NCBI GenBank assembly: GCA_026399575.1
Contig: JAPLQS010000047.1
Span: forward strand, 1 to 64,000
Reading direction: 5' to 3'
DNA length: 64,000 bases
Source of the DNA: Nitrosospira sp.
Lineage (GTDB): Bacteria; Pseudomonadota; Gammaproteobacteria; Burkholderiales; Nitrosomonadaceae
The notes under the pieces are model-generated. The model was not told the origin of the DNA. It searched no databases and saw only the letters and a list, made by a program, of their open reading frames with translations. Below, piece after piece: positions 48,216 through 57,467 of this stretch. The stretch's first letter is position 1. Each line of letters starts with the position of its first letter. The position numbers and the translations under genes are program-made.

Positions 48216-48864
48216 CTTTTCCCAGGCCGGAATCGCGGCCTGCAGCCGCGAGTATGGCGATGACTTCCGCGTCCGTCACCTGCGGAAAATCCAGGTAAAA
48301 CTGCCCCACTGCCTGGAAATTGAGCGGGGCTGACAGGCACACGACCCGATCCGCGTTGTTGCGGATTTTTTTCAGCGTGTCGGGCGGCGCCACCGGCACC
48401 GCGCAGACCAGCTCTGCCGGTTTTTTTGCCCGCAGTGCATGCAGCGCCGCAATCATGGTCGAACCGGTGGCCAGGCCGTCATCGATGACGATGACGATGC
48501 GCCCGGCCGGGTCATGCGGCGGGCGCACCGGCGTGTACTGGATGCGGCGCTGCCGTATCGTTGTCAGTTGCGCGGCAGTTTCCTCCCTGATGTATGCCGC
48601 GTCCGCACCCGCTGCGGCAGCGTAATCCGCCAGGTAAACCCAGCCGCTCTCATCGACCGAACCGATGGCGAATTCCGGATTGCCCGGCGCACGCAATTTG
48701 CGCACCAACACTACATCCATCTCGCCCTCCAGCCTGGCGGCGATGATCTGCGCCATCGGCACCGCTCCGCGCGGGATCGCCAGTATCAGCGGCTGTCTGC
48801 CGCGGTATTCGGCCAGAGCCGTGGCCAGTTGCTCGGCGGCGGCTATGCGATCTGTAAATATCAT
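48211..48864 (-). CDS. Phosphoribosyltransferase-domain protein
   Basis: 217 residues, type I PRTase fold. PRPP loop IVIVIDDGLATGSTMIAAL at about residues 120-138; ILAIPRGAVPMAQIIAARL and VLVRKLRAPGNPEFAIGSV near the N-terminus are typical of a group often fused to or encoded beside dienelactone-hydrolase-like proteins, one of which lies at 61643-62269. The substrate base is unknown. CGGAGGGAGTC precedes the ATG. The 3' end enters the hexanucleotide repeat. Confidence 0.9.
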   Translation of the reverse strand: MIFTDRIAAAEQLATALAEYRGRQPLILAIPRGAVPMAQIIAARLEGEMDVVLVRKLRAPGNPEFAIGSVDESGWVYLADYAAAAGADAAYIREETAAQLTTIRQRRIQYTPVRPPHDPAGRIVIVIDDGLATGSTMIAALHALRAKKPAELVCAVPVAPPDTLKKIRNNADRVVCLSAPLNFQAVGQFYLDFPQVTDAEVIAILAAAGRDSGLGKA

Positions 48865-48932
48865 GACTCCCTCCGTTAGGACTGATGGCGCAGAAAATAA
48901 ATAGTGGCAGGCATGGTGATACTCCCTGGTGG

Positions 48933-50657
48933 TTACATGGTGCGGCTGAGCAGCGTGCGCAGCTCGCGCAGTGGGCGGGTGTTGAGCGTGTTGTGTTTTT
49001 CCAGCCAGCCGCGCCGCGCCTGGCCGATGCCGAAACGCAGGTTGGCAAAATCAAACGTGCTGTGCGCATCGGAATTGACACTGACCAGCACCCCCTCCTC
49101 CCTGGCCATCTGGCAATAGCTGTCGAGCAGATCCAGCCGCTCCGGATGGGCATTGAGTTCGAGAAAACAGCCACGGCTTCTGGCCTCGCGAATAATGCGC
49201 GGCATATCCACATCGTACGGAGCACGCTGCTGGATCAGCCGCCCGCTGGGATGCGCCAGCATGGTGAAATGCGGGTGTGCCATGGCGCGCAGGATGCGCT
49301 CGGTCTGCTTGGCGCGCGACAGTTCGAACTTGCTGTGCACCGCGCCCAGCACCAGGTCGAGCTGCCCCAGCACTTCGTCCGGCAGATCCAGGCTGCCGTC
49401 TTCCAGGATGTCCACCTCGATGCCCTTGAGCAAAGTAATCCCCTCCAGTTCCGCATTCAGCCGGTCGATATCTTCGCACTGCCGCGCCAGCCGCAGCGGG
49501 TTGAGGCCGTGCGCCACGCTCAGCCGGCGCGAATGTTCGGTGATGGCCAGATATTCAAAGCCGTATGCCTTGGCGGCCAGCGCCATTTCGCGCAGGGTAT
49601 TGTGGCCGTCGGTGGCTTTGGTGTGAACGTGCAGGTCGCCGCGCAAATCGCCCAGTTGCAGCAGTTGCGGCAGCCGTCCGGCTTGCGCCAGCGCAATCTC
49701 GCCGCGGTTCTCCCGCAACTCCGGCGGGATATAGGACATGCCGAGCGCAGCATAAACCGACTCCTCAGTTTCGCCGGCGATACGGGTTTTCCCGCGGTAC
49801 ACGCCGTATTCGTTGATCTTCAGCCCACGTTGCTGCGCCAGCCGGCGCACCGCGATATTATGTGCCTTGGAGCCGGTGAAATAATGCAGCGCAGCGCCGT
49901 AGCTTTCTTCTGCGACCACGCGCAAGTCCACCTGCAGGCCGCAGCGGAGTATCACGCTGGCGCGGGTGCTGCCGGCCGCCAGTGTATCGGCTACTTCCTC
50001 ATAGCCGATGAAGCGCTGTATCACCGCTCTGGCCGCGGCGGCTGTGACGAGTATATCCAGGTCGCCGACGGTCTCGCGCATGCGGCGGAAACTGCCGGCC
50101 ACCGTTACCCGCGTTACGCCCGGCAACAGCATCAGGAAGGCCCTTAACGCATCGGCATATTGCGCCGCCACCGCCAGCTTGAAACGGCGCGTCTGGCTGG
50201 CATGCGCCTCGACCGCCTGCAGGATATTGAGTTCGCTCTTTTCGCCGAAACCCGGCAGCACGCGGATGCGCCCGTCGCGCGCTGCGCGATAGAGCTGCTC
50301 GACGGTCTGCACCTCAAGATCGTGATACAGCGCCTTGACGCGCTTGGGGCCGAGGCCAGGAATTTTCAGCAGTTCGGTGATGGCGGGCGGCAATTCCTGA
50401 CGCAGACGTTCCAGCAAGCTGCAACGACCACTGGCAACTATCTCCCTGATCTTGGCAGCAAGGTCGTTACCGATGCCGGGCAGGCGGGTCAGATCCTCGC
50501 CCTGTTCCAGCAGCAGCGAAACTTCCGCGGGAAGTTCGCCAATGCTGCGTGCGGCATTGCGGTAGGCGCGGATGCGGAACGGGTTCGCCCCCTGGATCTC
50601 AAGCAGGTCGGCGATCTCCTCAAAAATGACAGCGACATCGGCGTTGTGGTGCGGCAT
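48933..50657 (-). CDS. polX: DNA polymerase/3'-5' exonuclease PolX
   Basis: 574 residues, full length. Family X repair polymerase with a PHP exonuclease. Helix-hairpin-helix and 8-kDa-like region about 1-130 (LPGIGNDLAAKIREIV, KIPGLGPKRVKALY), palm with AGSFRRMRETVGDLDIL (catalytic Asp pair) and VDLRVV (third Asp), PHP domain about 335-570 with DLHVHTKATDG, AITEHSRRLSVAHG, GIEVDILEDG, SDAHST. Acts in gap-filling and base-excision repair. AAGGAGTATCCCGC precedes the ATG. Divergent from archease. Confidence 0.95.
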   Translation of the reverse strand: MPHHNADVAVIFEEIADLLEIQGANPFRIRAYRNAARSIGELPAEVSLLLEQGEDLTRLPGIGNDLAAKIREIVASGRCSLLERLRQELPPAITELLKIPGLGPKRVKALYHDLEVQTVEQLYRAARDGRIRVLPGFGEKSELNILQAVEAHASQTRRFKLAVAAQYADALRAFLMLLPGVTRVTVAGSFRRMRETVGDLDILVTAAAARAVIQRFIGYEEVADTLAAGSTRASVILRCGLQVDLRVVAEESYGAALHYFTGSKAHNIAVRRLAQQRGLKINEYGVYRGKTRIAGETEESVYAALGMSYIPPELRENRGEIALAQAGRLPQLLQLGDLRGDLHVHTKATDGHNTLREMALAAKAYGFEYLAITEHSRRLSVAHGLNPLRLARQCEDIDRLNAELEGITLLKGIEVDILEDGSLDLPDEVLGQLDLVLGAVHSKFELSRAKQTERILRAMAHPHFTMLAHPSGRLIQQRAPYDVDMPRIIREARSRGCFLELNAHPERLDLLDSYCQMAREEGVLVSVNSDAHSTFDFANLRFGIGQARRGWLEKHNTLNTRPLRELRTLLSRTM

Positions 50658-50776
50658 GCGGGATACTCCTTGCTGTAATCAGCCTAGTATATCCAGCCGG
50701 CTAAAGCTATCTTGGAGTATGGATTATGCAACGGCAAGCGCGCAGCAAAAACCCGTACCGTAGACTGAATCACACC

Positions 50777-51193
50777 ATGCCAACCTCATCTTCGCCGTAT
50801 TTCCAGCATGACGCCGACATCGGCATCATCGGCCGCGGCACGACGCTGGAACAGGCATTCGAAGCCGCCGCGCAGGCGGTCTTTGCCATTGTCACGGATC
50901 TGACTCTGGTGCAGCCCAGCAGCATTTTGACGCTCGAGTTCGAAGAGGCCGACCCGGAACTCGCGCTGGTTACCTGGCTCAACCTGCTGCTCGGCAAAGC
51001 ACGCGAACAAGGCATGGTCTTCAGCCGCTTCCACGTGCAGCAGCATGGCAGTCAGTGGCGCGCCGATGCTGTGGGTGAAAAATGGCGAGACGGTCTGGAG
51101 CGCGGCGTGGAAGTTAAAGGCGCAACCCTGACCATGCTGTCGGTGAAGCAGACCGGGGCAATGTGGGAAGCGCGTTGTATCGTGGATGTGTGA
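50777..51193 (+). CDS. Archease
   Basis: 138 residues. Cofactor that lets RtcB turn over by promoting its guanylylation. FQHDADIGIIGRGTTLEQAF and ALVTWLNLLLGKAREQG are the conserved signatures, with metal ligands at the Asp in HDADIG and the C-terminal Asp (RCIVDV). Start 50777 gives the family N-terminus. Its stop lies two bases before the rtcB start, so the two are cotranscribed and probably coupled. Confidence 0.93.
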   Translation: MPTSSSPYFQHDADIGIIGRGTTLEQAFEAAAQAVFAIVTDLTLVQPSSILTLEFEEADPELALVTWLNLLLGKAREQGMVFSRFHVQQHGSQWRADAVGEKWRDGLERGVEVKGATLTMLSVKQTGAMWEARCIVDV

Positions 51194-51194
51194 C

Positions 51195-52622
51195 ATGAAT
51201 CTGGAGCAATTACGCCAGCTGCAACCTTACCTGTGGAGCCTGCCGCGCGCGTCCGGCGAACAGCGCGCAGAGGTGCTGCTGTATGGCACTGCACCGCTGC
51301 TTGCAAGCATGGACGACAAGGTGCTGGAACAAATCGCCAATGTCGCTGCGCTGCCGGGTCTGGTCGGCGCCGCGATGACCATGCCGGACGCACACTGGGG
51401 CTATGGCTTCCCGATCGGTGGGGTGGCAGCATTCGATGCCGAACAGGGCGGCGTGATCTCCGCCGGCGGCGTCGGCTTTGATATTTCCTGCGGCATCCGC
51501 TGCCTGCGCAGCAACCTTGATTTGGCCGACGCAGCCGCACATTTCACCCGGCTTGCGGACACGCTGTTCCGCGCCATTCCCGCCGGCGTGGGCGAAGAAG
51601 GCGAGCTGAAACTGAATCCCGCCCAGCTCGACCAGGTGCTGCTGGATGGCGCGCACTGGGCGGTACAACACGGTTATGGCAATGCGGCCGATCTGGCATA
51701 TGTGGAAGAACAGGGTCGTGTTGCCGGTGCCGTGCCGGCTTATGTATCGGAGCTGGCCAAGAAACGCCAGCGCGGCGAAATGGGCACGCTTGGTTCCGGC
51801 AATCATTACCTTGAAGTGCAGGTGGTGGAACGCATTTACGATAGTGCTGCGGCACTGGCTTTTGGTCTGCATCCAGGCCAGATCGTGATTTCGATCCACT
51901 GCGGCTCGCGCGGACTGGGACATCAGATCGGCACCGATTATCTGCTGATGCTGGCCAAGGCTGCCAGCCGCCTTGGCATCCGCCTGCCCAATCGCGAACT
52001 GGCCTGCGCGCCGATCAAGTCGGCAGAAGGCCAGCAATATCTCGGGGCGATGAATGCCGCGATCAACTGCGCTCTCGCCAACCGGCAAATCCTGACCCAG
52101 TTGACGCGCAGCGCCTGCACGCAAGTTTATCCCCAGGCCGAGCTGGAAACCCTGTTTGATGTCTCGCATAACACCTGCAAGGTGGAAACGCACGCAATCG
52201 ACGGCAAGCCCAGGTTGCTGCATGTGCACCGCAAAGGTGCAACGCGCGCATTCGGCCCTGGGCACGCCATGCTGCCGCAACGCTACCGTGCGGTGGGACA
52301 GCCGGTCGTGATTGGCGGCAGCATGGGTAGCGGCTCGTACATCCTCGCCGGCAACAGCGGCAACCCGGCATACTCATCCGCCAGCCACGGTGCCGGCCGC
52401 GCCATGAGCCGGCATCAGGCACTGACCCACTGGCGTGGCCGGGAATTGATCGACGAACTGGCGCAACAAGGCATACTGATCCGCACGCGCTCGATGCGCG
52501 GAGCGGCAGAGGAAGCACCGGGCGCGTATAAGAATGTTGATCTGGTGGCGGAAGCAACCGAACAGGCAGGGCTCGCGCGCCGGGTTGCTTATCTGCGACC
52601 GAAAGTGTGTGTGAAAGGATGA
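51195..52622 (+). CDS. rtcB: RNA-splicing ligase RtcB
   Basis: 475 residues. Joins 2',3'-cyclic phosphate and 5'-OH RNA ends with GTP and Mn2+. Metal and active-site motifs: PDAHWGYGFPIGGVAAF, VGFDISCGIRC (metal Asp and Cys), LGSGNHYLEVQ, SIHCGSRGLGHQIG, MGSGSYI, and the guanylylated His in SASHGAGRAMSR. Start 51195 is preferred; ATG 51186 overlaps archease by 8 bases. In bacteria RtcB serves RNA repair after toxin or stress cleavage, which fits the setting and the two toxin-antitoxin modules far to the left. No RtcR regulator is present. Confidence 0.96.
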   Translation: MNLEQLRQLQPYLWSLPRASGEQRAEVLLYGTAPLLASMDDKVLEQIANVAALPGLVGAAMTMPDAHWGYGFPIGGVAAFDAEQGGVISAGGVGFDISCGIRCLRSNLDLADAAAHFTRLADTLFRAIPAGVGEEGELKLNPAQLDQVLLDGAHWAVQHGYGNAADLAYVEEQGRVAGAVPAYVSELAKKRQRGEMGTLGSGNHYLEVQVVERIYDSAAALAFGLHPGQIVISIHCGSRGLGHQIGTDYLLMLAKAASRLGIRLPNRELACAPIKSAEGQQYLGAMNAAINCALANRQILTQLTRSACTQVYPQAELETLFDVSHNTCKVETHAIDGKPRLLHVHRKGATRAFGPGHAMLPQRYRAVGQPVVIGGSMGSGSYILAGNSGNPAYSSASHGAGRAMSRHQALTHWRGRELIDELAQQGILIRTRSMRGAAEEAPGAYKNVDLVAEATEQAGLARRVAYLRPKVCVKG

Positions 52623-52640
52623 CTTTCTTCAGGAGATAAC

Positions 52641-53081
52641 ATGTACCAGCATATTCTGATTCCGGTTGACGGCAGCCCGACTTCCGACCGCGCACTGCAG
52701 GAAGCGCTTGCATTCGCCCGCCAGCACAAGGTGCAACTGCAACTGCTGCACGTGCTGGAGGAGATCCACTTTGTGGATATAGAAAGTTCCATCAATTATG
52801 CCGAGCTGCAGGAAAGCATACGAAACAGCGGGGCGAAAGTCCTGACGCAGGCACAAGTACTGGTGCAGCAGGCAGGCATGACGGCAGAGACAAAATTGCT
52901 CGAAGCCGGCGGTGAACGCGTCGCCAGCGTGATCGTAGCAGAAGCCGAACGCTGGCCGGCGGATCTGATCGTAATCGGCACCCACGGCCGCACCGGTTTC
53001 AGCCGCCTGCTGTTCGGCAGTGTCGCCGAAGGGGTGGTGCGTACGGCACCGGTACCCGTGTTGCTGATCCGCGCCAATTGA
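52641..53081 (+). CDS. Universal stress protein (UspA family)
   Basis: 146 residues, one Usp domain. HILIPVDGSPTSDRALQEAL at the N-terminus and the ATP-binding G-2x-G-9x-G-S motif in IGTHGRTGFSRLLFGS, so it is the ATP-binding kind. CAGGAGATAAC precedes the ATG, 18 bases after rtcB, suggesting the same transcript. Confidence 0.95.
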   Translation: MYQHILIPVDGSPTSDRALQEALAFARQHKVQLQLLHVLEEIHFVDIESSINYAELQESIRNSGAKVLTQAQVLVQQAGMTAETKLLEAGGERVASVIVAEAERWPADLIVIGTHGRTGFSRLLFGSVAEGVVRTAPVPVLLIRAN

Positions 53082-53143
53082 CGCCGACATGAATCAGCAC
53101 CGAGATTTGGATCGCAACCGCCCGTGGGCGCAACCTGCCGGGG

Positions 53144-53728
53144 ATGAAAGCCGTGCTTGAGAGCGGCGACGCCCTGCTTGTGGTCGATATGCAGAACGAT
53201 TTTATGCCGGGCGGCAGTCTGGCCGTGCCGCGGAGCGACGAGATCATTCCGCTGCTCAACCGTTATATTGCGTGGTTTCATGCGCATGACCTGCCGGTTT
53301 TCGCCACCCGCGACTGGCACCCGCCGGATCACTGCTCTTTCCTGCCACAAGGCGGCCCATGGCCGCCGCACTGCATTGCGGCCACAGCGGGCGCGGCTTT
53401 CCCCGCCGCGCTGGTGCTGCCCGCCGACACCCGCATCATCTCCAAAGCCACCCACCGCGAGCAGGATGCCTACTCCGGTTTTGCCGGCACCCAGCTCGAC
53501 GCCCTGCTGCAAGCGGACAACGTGCGCCGGCTGTTCGTCGGCGGAATTGCCACCGAGTACTGCGTGCGCAACACCGTGCAGGATGCGCTGCAACGCCACT
53601 ACACGGTGTTCGTGCTGCTGGATGCGGTACGCGCATTGAATCTGCAGGCCGATGCCGGCCCGCAGGCGCTGGAGGCAATGGCGCATTTGGGCGCAATTCC
53701 GCTCCACTTCGAGGCGCTCAACGCATGA
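53144..53728 (+). CDS. pncA: Nicotinamidase
   Basis: 194 residues, isochorismatase-like fold. Hydrolyses nicotinamide to nicotinate in NAD salvage. Catalytic triad Asp in VVDMQNDFMPGG, Lys in IISKATH, Cys in IATEYCVRNT; metal ligands in RDWHPPDHCSF. A GTG at 53153 is an alternative start. Overlaps pncB by 4 bases, giving a complete nicotinamide-to-NaMN module. Confidence 0.94.
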   Translation: MKAVLESGDALLVVDMQNDFMPGGSLAVPRSDEIIPLLNRYIAWFHAHDLPVFATRDWHPPDHCSFLPQGGPWPPHCIAATAGAAFPAALVLPADTRIISKATHREQDAYSGFAGTQLDALLQADNVRRLFVGGIATEYCVRNTVQDALQRHYTVFVLLDAVRALNLQADAGPQALEAMAHLGAIPLHFEALNA

Positions 53729-55062
53729 ACCCGCAGTCCAGTCCCCTTTTGACCGACCTGTATCAGTTGCTGATGCTGCAAAGCTATCGCGATCACGGCA
53801 TGGAGGATACTGCCGTGTTCGAACTGTTCGTGCGCAAGCTGCCGCCGGGGCGGAATTTCATGGTTGCGGCCGGACTGGAACAGGTGCTGGATTTCCTCGA
53901 AAACCTGAAATTCTCGCCGGAAGAATTGGCCTGGCTTGCCAGCCGTTTTCCACCTGCCTTCATTGCCTATCTCGAGCAGTTTCGGTTCGATGGTGATGTT
54001 CACGCCATGGCGGAAGGCACGATATTTTTCCCCAATCAGCCCATCCTGCAGATCAGCGCCGCGCTGCCGCAAGCCCAGCTGGTCGAATCGCGCGTGATGA
54101 ATCTGCTGCATTTCGAGACGCTGATTGCCTCCAAGGCTGCCCGCTCGGTGCTGGTGGCGCCGGACAAGCTGCTGGTGGATTTCGGCATGCGCCGGGCGCA
54201 CGGCGCGGAGGCAGCGCTGCTCGCGGCGCGGGCGAGCTATCTGGCGGGATTTTCCGGCAGCGCCACCGTGCTGGCCGGAACGCTGTATGACATTCCGCTG
54301 TTCGGCACCATGGCGCACTCCTACATCCAGGCGCATGCCGATGAAACGAGCGCTTTCGAGCATTTCGCCCGTTCCCATCCGGACAACGTGATCCTGCTGA
54401 TCGACACCTATGACACCGAAGCCGCCGCCGCCAAGGTAGTCACGCTGGCGCGCAAGCTGCAGGCGGATGGCATCAGCATCAAGGGCGTGCGCCTGGACAG
54501 CGGCGATCTGGCAGCGCATGCCCGGCAGGTGCGGCAAATACTCGACGCGGGCGGACTGCAGCAGGCAACCATATTTGCCAGCGGCAACCTGGACGAATAC
54601 CGGCTGCATGCACTGCTGTCTTCTGCTGCACCGATAGACGGCTTCGGTGTCGGCACTGCGCTGGATATCTCCAGCGACTCCCCATCGCTGGACTGTGCCT
54701 ACAAACTGCAGGAGTATGCCGGCAAACCGCGCCGCAAGCGCTCGGAGGGCAAGGCCACCTGGCCGGGGAGAAAGCAGGTTTACCGCAGCTACAGCGTCGA
54801 TGGCTGCCTGGCCGGCGATGTGGTGGCGCTGGCGGAAAATGATCCGCAGGCGGGCGAGGCGCTGCTCCAACCGGTAATGCGTGCCGGCCGGCGCATCGCG
54901 GCGCATGCCCCGCTGCAGCAACTGCGCCGGCAGACAGTGGCGGGATATGCCCATCTGCCGCATACCATGGCCACACTCGACACCGCTCCCGCCTACCCGG
55001 TAACGATATCCGCAGCACTGCAGGCATTGGCGCAGCAACTGGATGCGGAGCAGGTCAAATAA
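53725..55062 (+). CDS. pncB: Nicotinate phosphoribosyltransferase
   Basis: 445 residues. Converts nicotinate and PRPP to nicotinate mononucleotide. TDLYQLLMLQSYRDHGM, ELFVRKLPPGRNFMVAAGLE (20 residues), DFGMRRAHGAEAALLAARA, AHSYIQAH, VRLDSGDLAAHARQVRQILD, FGVGTALDISSDSPSLDCAY are all family motifs. ATG 53725 overlaps the pncA stop. NAD supply may matter for the NAD-linked hydrogenase, but that link is inference. Confidence 0.95.
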   Translation: MNPQSSPLLTDLYQLLMLQSYRDHGMEDTAVFELFVRKLPPGRNFMVAAGLEQVLDFLENLKFSPEELAWLASRFPPAFIAYLEQFRFDGDVHAMAEGTIFFPNQPILQISAALPQAQLVESRVMNLLHFETLIASKAARSVLVAPDKLLVDFGMRRAHGAEAALLAARASYLAGFSGSATVLAGTLYDIPLFGTMAHSYIQAHADETSAFEHFARSHPDNVILLIDTYDTEAAAAKVVTLARKLQADGISIKGVRLDSGDLAAHARQVRQILDAGGLQQATIFASGNLDEYRLHALLSSAAPIDGFGVGTALDISSDSPSLDCAYKLQEYAGKPRRKRSEGKATWPGRKQVYRSYSVDGCLAGDVVALAENDPQAGEALLQPVMRAGRRIAAHAPLQQLRRQTVAGYAHLPHTMATLDTAPAYPVTISAALQALAQQLDAEQVK

Positions 55063-55126
55063 AGTAGTTGCCGGTCAGATACCCTGCGGATTGGTGCGCT
55101 GTGAAATTTTATTAGCGAGGATGCCC

Positions 55127-56113
55127 ATGAAAGCCATGATCCTGGATGCACAGAACCAGCCGTTACGGCTGGGGGAACTGCCCCGGCCCACACCCGCAGA
55201 TGATCAAATCCTGCTCAAGGTGCACGCCTGCGGCGTGTGCCGCACCGACCTGCACGTAATCGACGGCGATCTGCGGCACCCCAGGCTGCCTCTCGTCCTC
55301 GGTCACGAAATCGTCGGTACCGTGGTGGAGAAAGGCGCGCAGGTGGAACGCTTTGCGCTAGGGCAGCGCGTGGGCGTACCGTGGCTCGGCCGCACCTGTG
55401 GTCATTGCCGCTATTGTGCGAGTGGCCGCGAAAACCTCTGCGATGCGGCAGAGTTCACTGGCTATACCCTGGATGGCGGTTATGCCGAATTCGCGCTGGC
55501 CGATCAACGCTATTGCTTTTCCTTGCCGGACATATATTCCGATGCTGAAGCTGCACCATTGCTGTGCGCCGGGTTGATCGGCTACCGCGCGCTGGTCGCA
55601 GCCGGCGAGGCCAGACGGCTCGGTATTTACGGTTTCGGTGCGGCGGCGCATATCATCACACAAGTGGCTCGCTGGCAGGGACGGGAGGTATTCGCTTTCA
55701 CCAAGCCGGGCGACGCGGAGGGGCAGCGTTTTGCCCGCGAACTCGGGGCTGTCTGGGCGGGAGACTCCACCGTGGAGCCGCCGCAGGAGATGGATGCTGC
55801 CATATTGTTTGCGCCGGTGGGCGCACTGATACCGCAGGCGCTGGGCCACACCGCCAAGGGCGGCACGGTAGTGTGCGCCGGCATCCACATGAGCGCTGTT
55901 CCGGAATTTCCTTATGCCTTGCTGTGGGGGGAACGCAGTGTACGCTCCATTGCCAATCTCACGCGCCGCGACGGCGAGGAATTTCTCGCCATCGCGCCGC
56001 AAGTCGGGGTCAGAACCACGGTGGAAACTTTCCGCCTGGAAGCGGCCAACGCAGCCGTGCAACGCGTGCGCGCAGGGCAAGTACGCGGTGCGGCCGTGCT
56101 GGTGATGGATTAA
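55127..56113 (+). CDS. Zinc-dependent alcohol dehydrogenase
   Basis: 328 residues, medium-chain dehydrogenase. Catalytic zinc ligands in HACGVCRTDLHV and LGHEIVGTV, structural zinc in CGHCRYCASGRENLC, Rossmann motif GIYGFGAAAHI. The pattern RVGVPWLGRTCGHCRYC is shared with AdhP/AdhA-type enzymes. GAGG lies seven bases before ATG 55127. Substrate unknown; 64 bases after pncB. Confidence 0.92.
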   Translation: MKAMILDAQNQPLRLGELPRPTPADDQILLKVHACGVCRTDLHVIDGDLRHPRLPLVLGHEIVGTVVEKGAQVERFALGQRVGVPWLGRTCGHCRYCASGRENLCDAAEFTGYTLDGGYAEFALADQRYCFSLPDIYSDAEAAPLLCAGLIGYRALVAAGEARRLGIYGFGAAAHIITQVARWQGREVFAFTKPGDAEGQRFARELGAVWAGDSTVEPPQEMDAAILFAPVGALIPQALGHTAKGGTVVCAGIHMSAVPEFPYALLWGERSVRSIANLTRRDGEEFLAIAPQVGVRTTVETFRLEAANAAVQRVRAGQVRGAAVLVMD

Positions 56114-56137
56114 TCCGGAGTATCCCGCCGGGGGTGA

Positions 56138-56773
56138 TCAAGGATGGCGCCGATAGCGCCCGATCAGTTCGACATGGGTAATGACGTGGCCTTCCATCGC
56201 TTTTTCCAGAATTGCCTTGGTCGGATGTTTCAGATTCGGCAGCAGGGTATCCAGGGCATAGAGCTTGTGAAAATAGCGGTGCGTACCCACCGGCGGGCAC
56301 GGCCCGCCGTAGCCGGTGCGCTGCCAGTCGTTGAGTCCCTGCAAGGTTCCTGGCGGCAGATCTTTCGCCGCCACACCCTCGGCCAGCCCATTGGCATCAG
56401 GCGGGATGTTGTACAGCATCCAGTGTACCCAGGTCATTTTCGGCGCAGCCGGATCGGGCGCGTCCGGATCATCGACGATCAACACCAGGCTTTTCGTGCC
56501 ATCCGGCAGTTTGCTCCAGGAGAGTTCCGGGGAAATATCCCGGCCATCACAGGTATGGTGCGCAGGAATCTCAGCGTCATGGGAAAAAGATGTCGAGATG
56601 AGTGTCAGAGCCATTATTTTCTTCTCCTGCCCGCTTGGGGGTGATTTGGTCTCAGCCGCACCCGCAGAACTGCAGATGAGGAAAGTTGCCAAGCATAGCA
56701 CTCCGGCCGGACGAATGAAACGAACCCAGCCATTGCGTTGCGCGCAGTATTCAAGGTGAAATTCGGCGTTCAA
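56138..56773 (-). CDS. YbhB/YbcL-family (PEBP-like) protein, two possible starts
   Basis: Phosphatidylethanolamine-binding-protein fold: HHTCDGRDISPELSWSKLP, VDDPDAPDPAAPKMTWVHW (DPDxP ligand motif), GYGGPCPPVGTHRYFHKLYA. From ATG 56614 (MALTLIST; AGGAG eight bases upstream) it is 158 residues, the usual cytoplasmic length. From a TTG at 56773 it gains 53 residues containing what looks like a signal peptide (GVLCLATFLICSSAGAAE). The long form would be periplasmic. The short start has the better ribosome-binding site; both may be used. Molecular function of bacterial members is unknown. Confidence 0.85.
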   Translation of the reverse strand: MNAEFHLEYCAQRNGWVRFIRPAGVLCLATFLICSSAGAAETKSPPSGQEKKIMALTLISTSFSHDAEIPAHHTCDGRDISPELSWSKLPDGTKSLVLIVDDPDAPDPAAPKMTWVHWMLYNIPPDANGLAEGVAAKDLPPGTLQGLNDWQRTGYGGPCPPVGTHRYFHKLYALDTLLPNLKHPTKAILEKAMEGHVITHVELIGRYRRHP

Positions 56774-56799
56774 TTATGAGCACCACCCAATATGCAAGC

Positions 56800-57300
56800 T
56801 CAGGACACCGTGATGGATTTGGCCGGCTTGCCACCAATCTTGGGCAGGCGCACGGTCAGTACCCCGTTCTTGTAGCTCGCTTCCGCCTTGTCCGTATCGA
56901 CGTTGAGCGGTAGCGGAATGCTGCGCTGGAACGCCCCGTACGCACGCTCCATCAAGTGGTAACTGCTGTCGTGCGTTTCATGCGCAAAGCGCTTTTCGCC
57001 GGAGAGATGGAGCATGTTGCCGTCGAGCGTGATGCGGCAGTCTTCCTTCTCCATCCCCGGCACTTCCACTCTCACCACCACCTCTTTCTCGGTTTCTTCC
57101 ACTTCTCCTGCCAGCAGGCTCCAGCACGGAAACGAAGCCAGCGCAGGAGTCTGCGTCTGCTCCTCCTTGCTATGGGTGAAATGGGTAAGCGCATTGTTGC
57201 TGCGGTTCAGTAATTCGCGCCAGCCTTCCGACAGATGCTCCCAAGTGCGACTGATCTCGCGGCTGATATGTTTTCCTGCTTCCTTCAACGAATCCAGCAT
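56800..57300 (-). CDS. Hsp20-family protein, divergent
   Basis: 166 residues. A long helical N-terminus (about 1-55, HISREISRTWEHLSEGWREL), then an alpha-crystallin domain (about 60-165): EKEVVVRVEVPGMEKEDCRI (20 residues), DKAEASYKNGVLTVRLPK. Distinct from the other two Hsp20 proteins, which resemble each other. GGAGGAGATCAAATC precedes the ATG. Confidence 0.93.
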   Translation of the reverse strand: MLDSLKEAGKHISREISRTWEHLSEGWRELLNRSNNALTHFTHSKEEQTQTPALASFPCWSLLAGEVEETEKEVVVRVEVPGMEKEDCRITLDGNMLHLSGEKRFAHETHDSSYHLMERAYGAFQRSIPLPLNVDTDKAEASYKNGVLTVRLPKIGGKPAKSITVS

Positions 57301-57467
57301 GATTTGATCTCCTCCAGTAATTGCAGCTAAAGTTAAAAAGTAATTCCCGACATTTTCATAATAGATGAAATTTGGAGCTTGATATGTTTATCGGGCAGCA
57401 AGCTGGCGTAACATATCCCGCTGCCACGGGACTCCGCATTTTCCCGTCACCACGCAGGGAGTAAGAA

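Noticed and set aside
48059-48340. A protein with an Ile-Gly repeat read through the hexanucleotide array
   Set aside because: The frame is a shadow of the tandem repeat and overlaps the phosphoribosyltransferase gene; it has no start context.
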